A stretch of DNA of 64,000 nt, from the NCBI RefSeq assembly GCF_005221325.1, contig NZ_CP039889.1:806001-870000 (forward strand). The letters run 5' to 3'. The notes below the pieces were generated by a model that was given only the letters and a program-made list of their open reading frames with translations, did no database searches and had not been told where the DNA came from. A program made the translations under genes and the position numbers. This stretch comes from Agrobacterium tumefaciens. Lineage in GTDB: Bacteria > Pseudomonadota > Alphaproteobacteria > Rhizobiales > Rhizobiaceae. Each line of letters starts with the position of its first letter. Positions within the stretch are counted from its first letter, which is position 1. Shown in pieces: positions 19,126 to 27,583 of the stretch.

Positions 19126-19274
19126 CATTGGCCGGGATGCGCATCCCGGCCAATGCAGGCAGGAGGCCGTATTTCCGGACTGGTTGAAACAGCCGAGATC
19201 AAGCAAGGCCCTGCCTGCTCCCTTTGACCCCGAACGGTTGCTCGGGCTTTCGCCCGCACCACAAGCCTGGGAGC
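19126..19274 (+). ncRNA. Bridge RNA of the IS110 element
   Basis: Three stem-loops lie in the order known for IS621 bridge RNA. The first is a perfect 15+15 palindrome at 19,126-19,155. The second is a target loop closed by GCAGGCAGG (19,155-19,163) and CCTGCCTGC (19,210-19,218). It holds CCGGACT (19,175-19,181), identical to the left target at 19,091-19,097. It also holds GATCAAG (19,197-19,203), the reverse complement of the right target CTTGATC at 20,233-20,239. The third is a donor loop closed by CTCCC/GGGAG. It holds ACGGTTGCT (19,234-19,242), identical to the IS right end at 20,226-20,234. It also holds CACAAG (19,260-19,265), complementary to the left junction CTTGTG. The 5' and 3' ends of the RNA are inferred. 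Confidence 0.8.
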
Positions 19275-19280
19275 AAGGCC

Positions 19281-20219
19281 ATGATACAGGAACTTCTCTT
19301 CGTCGGCATCGATGTTTCCAAAGCCCGCTTCGATATCGTTGTGCATCCTTCCGGCAAGTGCTGGAGTATAGGCAGTTCACCTGCACAGATCGCGGCTCTC
19401 ATTGAGCGCCTTCAGGCGCTTGGACAGGTCATCGTTGGGCTGGAGGCATCTGGCGGTTACGAGCGCAGGCTGGCTGACAGTCTGCATGCGGCAGGCCTGA
19501 AGGTTTATATCCTGCCGCCCGCAAGGGTTCGCAACTTTGCCAGGGCCATGGGCCAGCTGGCAAAGACCGATAGGATCGACGCCGCCGTGATCGCCCGCTA
19601 TCTGGCGACGGTACACAATAGTCTCACGCCCTATGAGCCAGACGCTGCCCGCAGCAGCCTCAGCGCTCTGGCGGCTCATAGACGCAGGCTGGTCGCCGAA
19701 AAGAGCGGCCTGACGAGCCAGCTCGATACCATCGAAGAGCCGCTGGTGCGTGAGATGCTGGAGGTGCGTCTGCGTACCATCGCCACTGATATCGCCACCC
19801 TCGACCGCGCCATGCGCGACCTGCTGAAGGCGACACCCGCCCTGCGAAAACGTCACGACAGGATGTGTGAGGTCACCGGTGTCGGCCCGATGCTAGCCAC
19901 CGCGCTCCTTGCCGATCTGCCCGAACTTGGCACCGTTTCGTCAAAGGTCATCGCTGCCCTGGTCGGCGTCGCACCGCATGCGCGCCAATCCGGATCCTCC
20001 AACCGCCAGGGCAAATGCTCCGGCGGCCGCAAGCATCTGCGCGACATCGCCTACATGGCCGCCCTCAGTGCCATCAAGATAAAAGACCCGGTCCTCGGCG
20101 CTTTCTACCAGCGCCTGCGCAGCAAAGGAAAACCCTTCAAGCTGGCCATAGTCGCAACAATCCGAAAACTCGTCACGATCCTCAACGCCATCGCCAGAAC
20201 AGACCCCGCGTTTAACTGA
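19281..20219 (+). CDS. IS110-family DEDD transposase/recombinase
   Basis: A 312-residue, apparently intact recombinase. The N-terminal RuvC-like DEDD domain shows GIDVSKARFDI with Asp11, GLEASGGYER with Glu55, and KTDRIDAAVIARYL with Asp97 and Asp100. The C-terminal Transposase_20 domain has VTGVGPMLATALLADLPELG, ALVGVAPHARQSGS, and GGRKHLRDIAYMAAL; the catalytic Ser is expected in the SGSSNRQGK stretch. ATG 19281 (MIQELLFVGIDVSK) follows GGGAGCAAGGCC. This start leaves the bridge RNA region outside the coding sequence, although the frame is open further upstream. Confidence 0.93.
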   Translation: MIQELLFVGIDVSKARFDIVVHPSGKCWSIGSSPAQIAALIERLQALGQVIVGLEASGGYERRLADSLHAAGLKVYILPPARVRNFARAMGQLAKTDRIDAAVIARYLATVHNSLTPYEPDAARSSLSALAAHRRRLVAEKSGLTSQLDTIEEPLVREMLEVRLRTIATDIATLDRAMRDLLKATPALRKRHDRMCEVTGVGPMLATALLADLPELGTVSSKVIAALVGVAPHARQSGSSNRQGKCSGGRKHLRDIAYMAALSAIKIKDPVLGAFYQRLRSKGKPFKLAIVATIRKLVTILNAIARTDPAFN

Positions 20220-20234
20220 GCATCCACGGTTGCT

Positions 20235-20290
20235 TGATCCGGCATCCAGTTGCAGCGCGTCTGCGCGGCGCGAAGGAATTCCTTTAGCCC
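20235..20290. repeat. Right half of the split REP palindrome and flanking repeat
   Basis: ATCCGGCATCCAG (20,237-20,249) followed by GCGCGTCTGCGC matches the opposite strand of the repeat at 27,490-27,530 (GCGCAGACGCGC then CTGGATGCCGGAT). It is the right part of the palindrome interrupted by the IS110 element. Confidence 0.75.
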
Positions 20291-20374
20291 AAGGACTTGG
20301 GCTGGCCGGATTCCGGCTCAGGGCCGGAACGACGGAGGTGGGGAATTACGCAGAGCGGAGGATGATCAGGCCAA

Positions 20375-20403
20375 CAAAAAAGGCGGCTCGAAGGCCGCCC
20401 TTT
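20375..20403 (-). terminator. Rho-independent terminator of cpdR
   Basis: Read on the minus strand, GGCGGC pairs with GCCGCC (20,382-20,387 with 20,394-20,399) and is followed by a run of six T residues. It lies about 20 bp after the cpdR stop codon. Confidence 0.8.
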
Positions 20404-20423
20404 AATCTTTGCAATCCAGTCGC

Positions 20424-20783
20424 TCAAGCCGCCAGCGCCCGCGCCACAGCCTTGCGAATATCCGGAAGCGCAAAGGGTTTGGAAACCACATCCACGATCT
20501 TCTCCGCCAGATCATCCGCGCGTTCGCGCTGCTCGGCGTAACCCGTCATCAGCAAAATGCGCATGGCCGGGAAGCTTTCGGCGGCGCGGTGCGCCAGCTC
20601 GATGCCATCCATGACCGGCATGCGGATATCCGAAAGAAGAAGATCGAAACTGGTCTCCTGGAGTTTTTCCAGCCCCTGCTCGCCGTCAGCCGCCTCATGG
20701 GTCTCGTGACCGTCGAGACGCAGGGCGCGGGCGACGAAAGCCCGCAATGCATCCTCGTCTTCGGTAATCAGAATTTTCGCCAT
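20424..20783 (-). CDS. cpdR: CpdR-type single-domain response regulator
   Basis: A 119-residue stand-alone receiver domain. The acidic pocket is EDED near residues 8-11, the phospho-acceptor Asp is in LLLSDIRMPVMDG (about residue 51), and MTGYAEQRERADDL and VSKPFALPDI supply the switch Thr and Lys. The TGYAEQ segment and short C-terminal tail ending KAVARALAA are typical of CpdR. In Caulobacter and Sinorhizobium, unphosphorylated CpdR recruits ClpXP and controls proteolysis of cell-cycle factors such as CtrA. It stands alone, with its own terminator, downstream of hpt. Confidence 0.82.
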   Translation of the reverse strand: MAKILITEDEDALRAFVARALRLDGHETHEAADGEQGLEKLQETSFDLLLSDIRMPVMDGIELAHRAAESFPAMRILLMTGYAEQRERADDLAEKIVDVVSKPFALPDIRKAVARALAA

Positions 20784-20852
20784 TACTCATTGCTCCTGGG
20801 CATCATTTCCAGCCGTGAGCAACATCGCAGGCTCCTCTTTTCAAGAGGTAAA

Positions 20853-20873
20853 CACCCAGCCCTTGGCTGGGTG
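20853..20873. terminator. Hairpin between hpt and cpdR, probable hpt terminator
   Basis: CACCCAGCC (20,853-20,861) and GGCTGGGTG (20,865-20,873) form a perfect 9-bp stem with a 3-base loop. Read in the direction of hpt (minus strand) it is followed by TTTACCTCTTTT. It lies about 50 bp after the hpt stop. Confidence 0.55.
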
Positions 20874-20925
20874 AATGGTTAACGAGGCGTCTCCGCCCTG
20901 TGCCGTTCCGGCACGGGGAAGATAC

Positions 20926-21468
20926 TCAGGCGTCGCCGGTCACCACACCGACGAAAGGCAGTTCGCGGAAGGCATAGGCCACGTCCATGCCGTAACCGAC
21001 AACGAAATAATCAGGACATTCGAAGCCGACATAATCGGCCTCCAGATCTTCCTTGCGCTTGACCTTCTTGTCGAGCAGCACGGCGATGGTGACGTGGCGG
21101 GCGCCGCGCTCGTAAAGCAGTTCCTTGGCAAAACGCAGCGTGCGGCCGGATTCGAGAATGTCGTCGATCAGCAGCACATCGCGGTCCTTCACGTCGCTGT
21201 CGATATCCTTGACGATCCTCACCCCTTGCGAGACCGTGCCGGCCCCATAGCTGGACAGCGTGATGAATTCGACTTCGGGAGCAAGGCCGCTGTCATGCAG
21301 CGCGCGGATAAGATCGGCCGCGAAAATGAACGATCCCTTGAGCACGGCGATAACCAGCAAATCCTTGGTCGGGCCGCTGGCAATGTGCTTGGCCATGTCG
21401 CGATTGCGCTCGGCGATCTGCTCGGCGGTATAAAGCGGCTCGATGTTTTTTCCACGGACGACGGGCAT
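20926..21468 (-). CDS. hpt: Hypoxanthine phosphoribosyltransferase
   Basis: A 180-residue type I phosphoribosyltransferase for purine salvage, converting hypoxanthine (and often guanine) with PRPP to the nucleotide. The PRPP-binding motif is DVLLIDDILESGRTL (about residues 98-112). LVIAVLKGSFIFAADL is the N-terminal loop, and SSYGAGTVSQG is the flexible catalytic loop. ADYVGFECPDYFVVGYGMD near the C-terminus contains the base-contact region with the expected aromatic and acidic residues. Length is normal. It follows the next upstream gene (ending at 21,539) on the same strand after 70 bp. Confidence 0.95.
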   Translation of the reverse strand: MPVVRGKNIEPLYTAEQIAERNRDMAKHIASGPTKDLLVIAVLKGSFIFAADLIRALHDSGLAPEVEFITLSSYGAGTVSQGVRIVKDIDSDVKDRDVLLIDDILESGRTLRFAKELLYERGARHVTIAVLLDKKVKRKEDLEADYVGFECPDYFVVGYGMDVAYAFRELPFVGVVTGDA

Positions 21469-21538
21469 TCTTACTCCTGTGCTGCGCCTTGCCGATTTTA
21501 CCTTTCAGTAAAAATACGAAGACCACGCGTTAGCACAG

Positions 21539-22216
21539 TCAGCGTGCGGACGCACCCGCCTCAACAAAGGAAAGCTTGATCTCGGGCGTTTTTCCACCGG
21601 GATGGCGCAGTTTTGCTGAAAAACCGTGGCTGAAACCGGGCTGCATCTCCTTGACCGGCGGCTCGATGACCATGCTGGCCACCAGCTGTCCCTTGGCGGC
21701 GAAGAGATCGGCGCGAAGGGCCGGTACCTCTTCCAGATTGCCGCCATTGTTTTCCACGATGCCGTTGATGAGCAATATATCCATGCCGCCCGCTTCCTGC
21801 GGCGTGATCGTGACATGGGAAATGGCGAGCGGATTGACCGAGGCGGCGACCGCCGACTTTTCCGGAACCACAATAGACAGGCCACCGGAACAGACGAAAA
21901 CGAAAATCGCGAGCCCCGCCACCAGCGCCGAATAGGCATCCGCAGAAAGGCGCGACAACCTGCGGTCCAGCCAGCCGATGAAGGCGAGGCCAAGCGCACC
22001 GATAGTGACTGATGGCTTCGCCATTTGCCGACGTGCCGCGCCGCAATTGTCGTTTCCGGGCTGACGGACACGGTTTTCCTTGATGGTGACAAATTCCGCG
22101 TCTACCACATCGCGGTCGGGATTTGCCGCCCGCGCCGTTCGGCGCGCCGGTGTTTCCGGCATCAGGAGGTCAAAATCGAATGCCGCTTGCCGGCGAGATG
22201 AACGGAACATAGCCAT
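21539..22216 (-). CDS. Single-pass membrane protein with DUF3426-like C-terminal domain
   Basis: A 225-residue protein. Residues 1-85 are hydrophilic and basic, one transmembrane helix is near ALVAGLAIFVFVCSGGLSIV (about residues 103-122), and a C-terminal domain of about 100 residues follows. That domain reads ISHVTITPQEAGGMDILLIN then GIVENNGGNLEEVPALRADL and resembles DUF3426/FxLYD beta-sandwich domains usually found in zinc-ribbon MJ0042 proteins next to ftsEX. The N-terminal CxxC zinc ribbon normally seen in that family is not visible, so the assignment is tentative. ATG 22216 follows AAGGAATTCT; other frames upstream are weaker. It is divergent from ftsE, in the usual rhizobial order. 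Confidence 0.7.
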   Translation of the reverse strand: MAMFRSSRRQAAFDFDLLMPETPARRTARAANPDRDVVDAEFVTIKENRVRQPGNDNCGAARRQMAKPSVTIGALGLAFIGWLDRRLSRLSADAYSALVAGLAIFVFVCSGGLSIVVPEKSAVAASVNPLAISHVTITPQEAGGMDILLINGIVENNGGNLEEVPALRADLFAAKGQLVASMVIEPPVKEMQPGFSHGFSAKLRHPGGKTPEIKLSFVEAGASAR

Positions 22217-22411
22217 AGAATTCCTTGGGTGAGGTTTTCCGGCCCGCAAAACTGGGCATTGCAACGAATCCTGCCAAGTTTTAAATTTAATTGGTTAATG
22301 CTTCGCAAAAGCGGCTCGCACAGGCCACCGGAACCGGGTTAAACCGCGCCGTCCGGGTCGCACGCGCCGGCGGCTTGCGAACCACCACGAAACGAAGAGA
22401 CTGGAAGTCCG

Positions 22412-23063
<652 letters not shown>

Positions 23064-23071
<8 letters not shown>

Positions 23072-24071
23072 GATCAACCGCAAAGCCTTGAAACCGGAAG
23101 CGGCCCAGCCGAAGCGCCCGCCCATGCGCATCCGGCCCATGGCGCCCATCCTGCCGCCCTCCAACATTCAGGGCAATGCGCTGATGGTGGTGATTGCCAT
23201 CATGGCCTTTCTCGCCTGCCTGACGCTCGGTGCGGTCTCCATGGTGCGTGCCACCGCCGCCACCTGGCAGAGCCAGATTTCCCGCGAAATCACCATCCAG
23301 ATCAAACCCGAGGACGGGCTGGACATGAATACGGCGCTGAACAAGGCACGTAATCTGGCGCTGACTTTCGTCGGCACCCGTGACGGCACGATCCTCGACG
23401 ATGCGGCGACATCGCGCCTGCTGGAGCCATGGCTCGGCAGCGGCCTCGACCTCTCCGAACTTCCCATACCGCGCCTCGTCGTCATCACCATCGATGAAAG
23501 CAACCCGCCCGATTTCCAGGCTATGCGGGACATGCTGAAGACGGAAATCCCGCAGGCCTTTCTGGACGACCACCGCACCTGGGTCGACAGGCTGGTTTCC
23601 ATGGCCAGAACCACGGTCATGATCGGCGTCGGCGTGCTCATCCTCGTCTTCACGGCCATGGTGCTGACGGTGGTATTCGCCACGCGCGGCGCGCTTTCCG
23701 GCAACCGGCACATCGTCGAGGTGCTGCATTTCGTCGGCGCGGAAAGCAGCTTTGTGGCCCGCGAATTCCAGAAGCACTTTCTGAAGATCAGCCTCAAGGG
23801 GGCCGCCGCCGGCAGCGCACTGGCAGCGGCCGTGTTCCTCGTCGCCGGTTTCTGGCAGTCAAGCACCGTCGCCACGCCGCAGAGCGATCAGGCGAGCGCG
23901 CTTTTCGGATCGTTTTCGGTCGGTCTCGGCGGTTATCTCGGCATTGCCATGACCATGATCATCATTGCGTTGCTCACAACCCTCACCGCGCGCGTGACAG
24001 TCATTCGCACCATCGACGATATCGACCGCGTTCGCTCCGATCCATCGAAAAGCGACGGCCTCGCATCGTGA
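23064..24071 (+). CDS. ftsX: Cell-division permease FtsX
   Basis: A 335-residue membrane partner of FtsE. The cytoplasmic N-terminus (residues 1-40) is Pro- and Arg-rich. Helix 1 is LMVVIAIMAFLACLTLGAVS (about residues 41-60), followed by a periplasmic loop of about 130 residues. Three more helices follow: TVMIGVGVLILVFTAMVLTV, ALAAAVFLVAGFW, and YLGIAMTMIIIALLTTLTA. The conserved FtsX segment before helix 3 reads NRHIVEVLHFVGAESSFVAR. The gene overlaps ftsE by 8 bp and ends 119 bp before the YdcF gene. Confidence 0.94.
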
Positions 24072-24190
24072 AATGACGACCGAAATTCCACGGGAAAACT
24101 GAAACCGTCACACGCCGGATGTAACCTGCGGGCGGTGGACAAAAATGCCTGTTCCTTGCCTTAATCGGCGAGTATTCAGGAGGAATGTTT

Positions 24191-24916
24191 GTGAGTCGGA
24201 TGGACCAGGATCAGACGACGGCGCGGCCGGCCCAAAAGGGCCTGTTGTCGCGGCGTGGTCGTCTGCGCCGTTTTATTCGCGGTATCATCCTGCTCTGCGT
24301 CATTGCGCTCGGCGCATTTTCCGGCGGTTTTTTGTGGTTTGCAGATTCCGTTGCCTCCATGCGCCCGCCGGAGGGGGCGAGAGGCGACGCCATCATCGTT
24401 CTCACCGGCGGTTATCAGCGCATCGAGCAGGCTGTCGGCCTGCTCAGGGATGGCGTGGGCAAACGGCTGTTGATATCAGGCGTCAACCCGGCCACCACCC
24501 GCTCGCAGATCCGCAAGATGACCCAAGGGTCATCTGACATGTTCACCTGCTGCGTGGATATGGGCTACAAGGCGATAGACACGATCGGCAACGCCAATGA
24601 AGCGGCAAGCTGGATACGCGATCACAACTATGCCTCCATTGTCGTCGTCACCAATAATTATCACATGCACCGCAGCCTGCATGAATTGCGCAACGCCAGC
24701 CCGCAGACGGAATTCATCGCCTATCCCGTCATCAGCGCCGATCTTGCCCGCACCAACTGGTTCGTGGAACCGGATGTGGTGAGAACCCTGCTCTACGAAT
24801 ATCTGAAGTTCGTGGCGGCGGCCGGCCGCGACCTCACCGGCTTCGGCAAGGGCGACGGCCTGCGCAAGGCCCTCACGGATCACGCCCCGCCGAAAGTGAC
24901 GGCAGCATCGTCTTAA
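24191..24916 (+). CDS. YdcF/SanA-family (DUF218) membrane-anchored protein
   Basis: A 241-residue protein with one N-terminal helix, GIILLCVIALGAFSGGFLWF, and a DUF218 domain. Diagnostic parts are DAIIVLTGGYQRIEQAVGLL, KRLLISGVNP, and IVVVTNNYHMHRSLHEL, which holds the conserved His residues. ElyC and SanA of this family affect envelope integrity in enterobacteria. The preferred start is GTG 24191, seven bases after an AGGAGG sequence; the ATG at 24185 lies too close to that ribosome-binding site. It probably shares a transcript with plsC, 116 bp downstream, and follows ftsX. Confidence 0.85.
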   Translation: MSRMDQDQTTARPAQKGLLSRRGRLRRFIRGIILLCVIALGAFSGGFLWFADSVASMRPPEGARGDAIIVLTGGYQRIEQAVGLLRDGVGKRLLISGVNPATTRSQIRKMTQGSSDMFTCCVDMGYKAIDTIGNANEAASWIRDHNYASIVVVTNNYHMHRSLHELRNASPQTEFIAYPVISADLARTNWFVEPDVVRTLLYEYLKFVAAAGRDLTGFGKGDGLRKALTDHAPPKVTAASS

Positions 24917-25032
24917 ACCGCCAGAAACACGCTTGCTGCCGCCCCTTGTTTTCGTGTAGGCGTCTGGCATCGGCATCCGGCATCGAGGCCTGTCCAAGGC
25001 TTCGGAACGGCTGCGCTCCGGGAAGGCTGTTG

Positions 25033-25830
25033 ATGCTCAAGCTGCGCTCTTTTCTTTTCAATACGCTGTTTTACCTCAATCTGATTGTCCGCATGATTGT
25101 GCTGACACCGATCTATTTCATTCTGCCGCGCAAGATCGCCTTCGAAATTCCCAAGAATTGGGCCCGGTCCAACCATTGGCTGATGAAAACCATCGTCGGC
25201 ACCACTTTCGAAATCGAGGGGCTGGAGAACATTCCGGAAACCGGCTGCATCTTCGCCCCCAAGCATCAATCCTTCTGGGATACCTACGCGCTGCTGCCCA
25301 ATCTGCCGGACCCCGTCTACATCCTGAAACGGGAACTGATGTGGATTCCGCTGTTCGGCTGGTATGTGATGAAACAGCGCATGATCCCGGTCAACCGCGC
25401 CGCGCGCGGCAAGGTGATGCTGAAGGTGATGGAGCGGGCGAAAGAGGAAATGGCCGCAGGCCGCGAACTCATCATCTATCCGGAAGGTACGCGCCGCCCG
25501 CCGGGCGCGGAGCCCGAATATCGTTACGGCATCGCAAGGCTTTACCGTGACCTTCAGGTTCCGGTCATTCCCGTCGCCATGCACCCCGGCCTCTTCTGGC
25601 CGCGCCGGTCCACCATGCGTTATCCCGGCCATTTCAAGGTGCGTATCCTGCCGGCCATCGAGCCGGGGCTCGACCCCGACGTGTTCTTCAAGCGCCTGAT
25701 CGAGGTGACGGAAAAGGCGAGCGACGAACTGCTGCTTGAAACAGCCCGCAACAACCCGCATTTGCCGCTGCCGCCGACCGCTGTAAAGCGGATCGCCGAA
25801 CTTCAGGGCAAGGAAACCACGGCCGGCTGA
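25033..25830 (+). CDS. plsC: 1-acyl-sn-glycerol-3-phosphate acyltransferase
   Basis: A 265-residue acyltransferase of the PlsC family that acylates lysophosphatidic acid to phosphatidic acid. The catalytic HX4D motif is in KHQSFWDTYALL (about residues 80-91), and the substrate-binding loop is in IIYPEGTRRPPG (about 153-164). A hydrophobic N-terminal helix, LIVRMIVLTPIYFILP, anchors it. ATG 25033 follows GGGAAGGCTG. The last 28 bp overlap the end of the convergent chaC gene. Confidence 0.93.
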   Translation: MLKLRSFLFNTLFYLNLIVRMIVLTPIYFILPRKIAFEIPKNWARSNHWLMKTIVGTTFEIEGLENIPETGCIFAPKHQSFWDTYALLPNLPDPVYILKRELMWIPLFGWYVMKQRMIPVNRAARGKVMLKVMERAKEEMAAGRELIIYPEGTRRPPGAEPEYRYGIARLYRDLQVPVIPVAMHPGLFWPRRSTMRYPGHFKVRILPAIEPGLDPDVFFKRLIEVTEKASDELLLETARNNPHLPLPPTAVKRIAELQGKETTAG

Positions 25831-26354
25831 GCCGAAAGCGTACCGACGCTCGCGGCGATGCTTTCGAGCAGTGAGTCGCGAATGCCCATCTCCTGCAGAT
25901 GCTGCACGGTGTTGAACACATAGTCCGTGTTCGGCCCGGAGCGCCCGGTCGCGGCCGCGATGATGACAGCCGATTCGGCAACACCGAGACCGCCGATATA
26001 TTGCTCATGTGCGGGATCGGCCACATAGGTCACCGCACTGCCGCGTCGGCCATTGGCGAGCGCAATGGAAACCACCCGCTCCTTGTAGACATTCGTCACC
26101 AGTTCGCGCTCGCGCAGATAGGCCATGACGGGATCGTGGTCCGCTCCGCGCACGCGGAAGGCGACACCAAGGCAGGAGCCGCCGCGCTCCAGGCCGAGAA
26201 CGAGGCCAGGCTTTTCCTCCGTACCTCTGTAAAAGTTGGAGCTGATGCAGAGCGAGCGCCTATAGCCGTGCAGCCGTGCCTGCTGTCTCTCCTCGAAAGC
26301 GAAGCCGGGGTTCCACATCAACGAACCGTAGCCAAAGACCCAAAAATCGTCCAT
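25803..26354 (-). CDS. chaC: Glutathione-specific gamma-glutamylcyclotransferase (ChaC family)
   Basis: A 183-residue gamma-glutamylcyclotransferase-fold enzyme. The substrate loop is VFGYGSLMWNPGF at residues 5-17, and the catalytic Glu is expected in the AYLRERELVTNVYKE region. Related proteins open glutathione to 5-oxoproline and Cys-Gly. The frame is open another 100 bases upstream, but MDDFWVFGYGS at 26,354 is the family start and keeps it off the divergent gene at 26,404. It converges with plsC, overlapping by 28 bp. Confidence 0.88.
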   Translation of the reverse strand: MDDFWVFGYGSLMWNPGFAFEERQQARLHGYRRSLCISSNFYRGTEEKPGLVLGLERGGSCLGVAFRVRGADHDPVMAYLRERELVTNVYKERVVSIALANGRRGSAVTYVADPAHEQYIGGLGVAESAVIIAAATGRSGPNTDYVFNTVQHLQEMGIRDSLLESIAASVGTLSAQPAVVSLP

Positions 26355-26403
26355 ATCCCAAGCCAAATCAAAAATATCTGAAGTCTGTTCATCGGAGATC
26401 AAT

Positions 26404-27405
26404 ATGGCAGCGTCAAGCCAATCCGGCACGGCCAAAAAATTCCTCTGGCTCGCCATCGCCGTCGCGGTGGTTATCGGACTTTACACCGCCGGGTGGTTTT
26501 ACGCCGCAGAGCGGCTGAAGCAGACGGTGCTGAATGTCATCTCCCCCTCGCAGGCCCGCAGCGTCAGCGGCGAATGCGGCGATATCTCCTTCAAGGGTTA
26601 TCCCTTCCGCATCGGCCTTTTCTGCTCCAAGGTGACGGTGGACGACAGCGAAAACGGTGTTTCCGCTTCTTTTGGGGAACTTCGCTCGGCGGCGCAGGTC
26701 TATAATCCCGGCCACATCGTCTGGGAACTCGATTCGCCCGCGGAAATTCGCTCGGCCCACGGCCTGACAATTTCGGCTGCCTGGAAGAACATGCAGTCCA
26801 GCATCGTCACCAAGCTGAAGGGCATCGACCGCAGCTCGCTCGTCATCGACGGGTTGAAGGCGCAGGCGGTTTCCTCCATCACCGGCCAGACCATCGACTT
26901 CGATGCCGTCAAGACGGAAATGCATCTGCGTCAGAACGGCGCCGATCTCGACGGCGCGATTACGCTCACCGATTCGGCAACCGTCATCAAGGACTGGCCG
27001 CAGGTTCTTCCCCGCCTCGACGCCATCATTGACGTCACGCTCGCGGGCAAGGCAGGCATGGTGGATGGCAGCGATAAATCCGGCCTTTATGGCACAAGCG
27101 GCGAGCTTCGCCGGCTGGTGGCCGATATTGGCGAGGGCCGCACCATGCGCATCAGCGGCCCCTTCGCCTTCGACAATGAGGGTTATCTCTCCGGAAAGTT
27201 CAAGCTGGAAATCGAAAAGCTCGGCGCATGGTCGGACAATGCCAAACAGGCGTTTCCGCAGCTGCAATCCACCATCGACACCGCCCGCAAGCTGCTCGGC
27301 GCGCTCGCCGGCGGCGGAGACAGGGCATCCGTCGACCTCGTGGTGGATCGCGGCCGCGCCACTGTCAGCGGCTTCATTCCGCTGGGCAAGATTCCGCCGA
27401 TCTGA
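26404..27405 (+). CDS. DUF2125 family protein, exported or membrane-anchored
   Basis: A 333-residue alphaproteobacterial protein with an N-terminal signal anchor, FLWLAIAVAVVIGLYTAGWF (residues 13-32), and a large periplasmic domain. The segment GECGDISFKGYPFRIGLFCS with paired Cys residues and the AQVYNPGHIVWELDSP segment are characteristic of DUF2125. Function is unknown; the fold is predicted to be rich in beta strands, and an AsmA-like role in lipid or envelope homeostasis is only a guess. ATG 26404 follows GGAGATCAAT. A REP/BIME element follows. Confidence 0.82.
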   Translation: MAASSQSGTAKKFLWLAIAVAVVIGLYTAGWFYAAERLKQTVLNVISPSQARSVSGECGDISFKGYPFRIGLFCSKVTVDDSENGVSASFGELRSAAQVYNPGHIVWELDSPAEIRSAHGLTISAAWKNMQSSIVTKLKGIDRSSLVIDGLKAQAVSSITGQTIDFDAVKTEMHLRQNGADLDGAITLTDSATVIKDWPQVLPRLDAIIDVTLAGKAGMVDGSDKSGLYGTSGELRRLVADIGEGRTMRISGPFAFDNEGYLSGKFKLEIEKLGAWSDNAKQAFPQLQSTIDTARKLLGALAGGGDRASVDLVVDRGRATVSGFIPLGKIPPI

Positions 27406-27420
27406 GCTGTAGCACCCCGC

Positions 27421-27541
27421 TCCGTCACCCGGACTTGTTCCGGGGCCCAGCACGATCAAGTCTTTGATCGCAAAAGAGTCTACTCACGGCGCAGACGCGC
27501 CGTGGCTGGATGCCGGATCTAGTCCGGCATGACGAAGAGAG
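27421..27541. repeat. BIME-like element with two inverted REP palindromes
   Basis: TCCGTCACCCGGACTTGTTCCG at the left mirrors CCGGATCTAGTCCGGCATGACG at the right in inverted orientation. Between them lie GATCAAGTCTTTGATC and the 8-bp stem CACGGCGC/GCGCCGTG. The right part, read on the minus strand, is the same repeat that carries the IS110 insertion at 19.1 kb, here uninterrupted. It fills the gap between the DUF2125 gene and tyrC. Confidence 0.75.
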
Positions 27542-27583
27542 AAAATCGCGCCTTGCCTTAAAATCGCGCTTTGCCTTGCAGGC

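Larger units (their letters stand above)
19098..20234 (+). mobile_element. IS110-family insertion sequence, intact, 1,137 bp, inserted in a REP palindrome
   Basis: The boundaries are read from a CT (within CTTG) that occurs at both junctions: CCGGA-CT-TG at 19,091-19,099 and GGTTG-CT-TGATCC at 20,229-20,240. Removing 1,137 bp rebuilds a REP palindrome seen intact elsewhere in the window. There are no terminal inverted repeats, as is usual for IS110. The layout is a long non-coding left end of about 183 bp with a bridge-RNA-like structure, one DEDD transposase, and a right end of only about 15 bp. This is the IS110-group layout (as in IS621), not the IS1111 layout. The exact base of the crossover cannot be fixed within the CTTG repeat. 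Confidence 0.88.
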
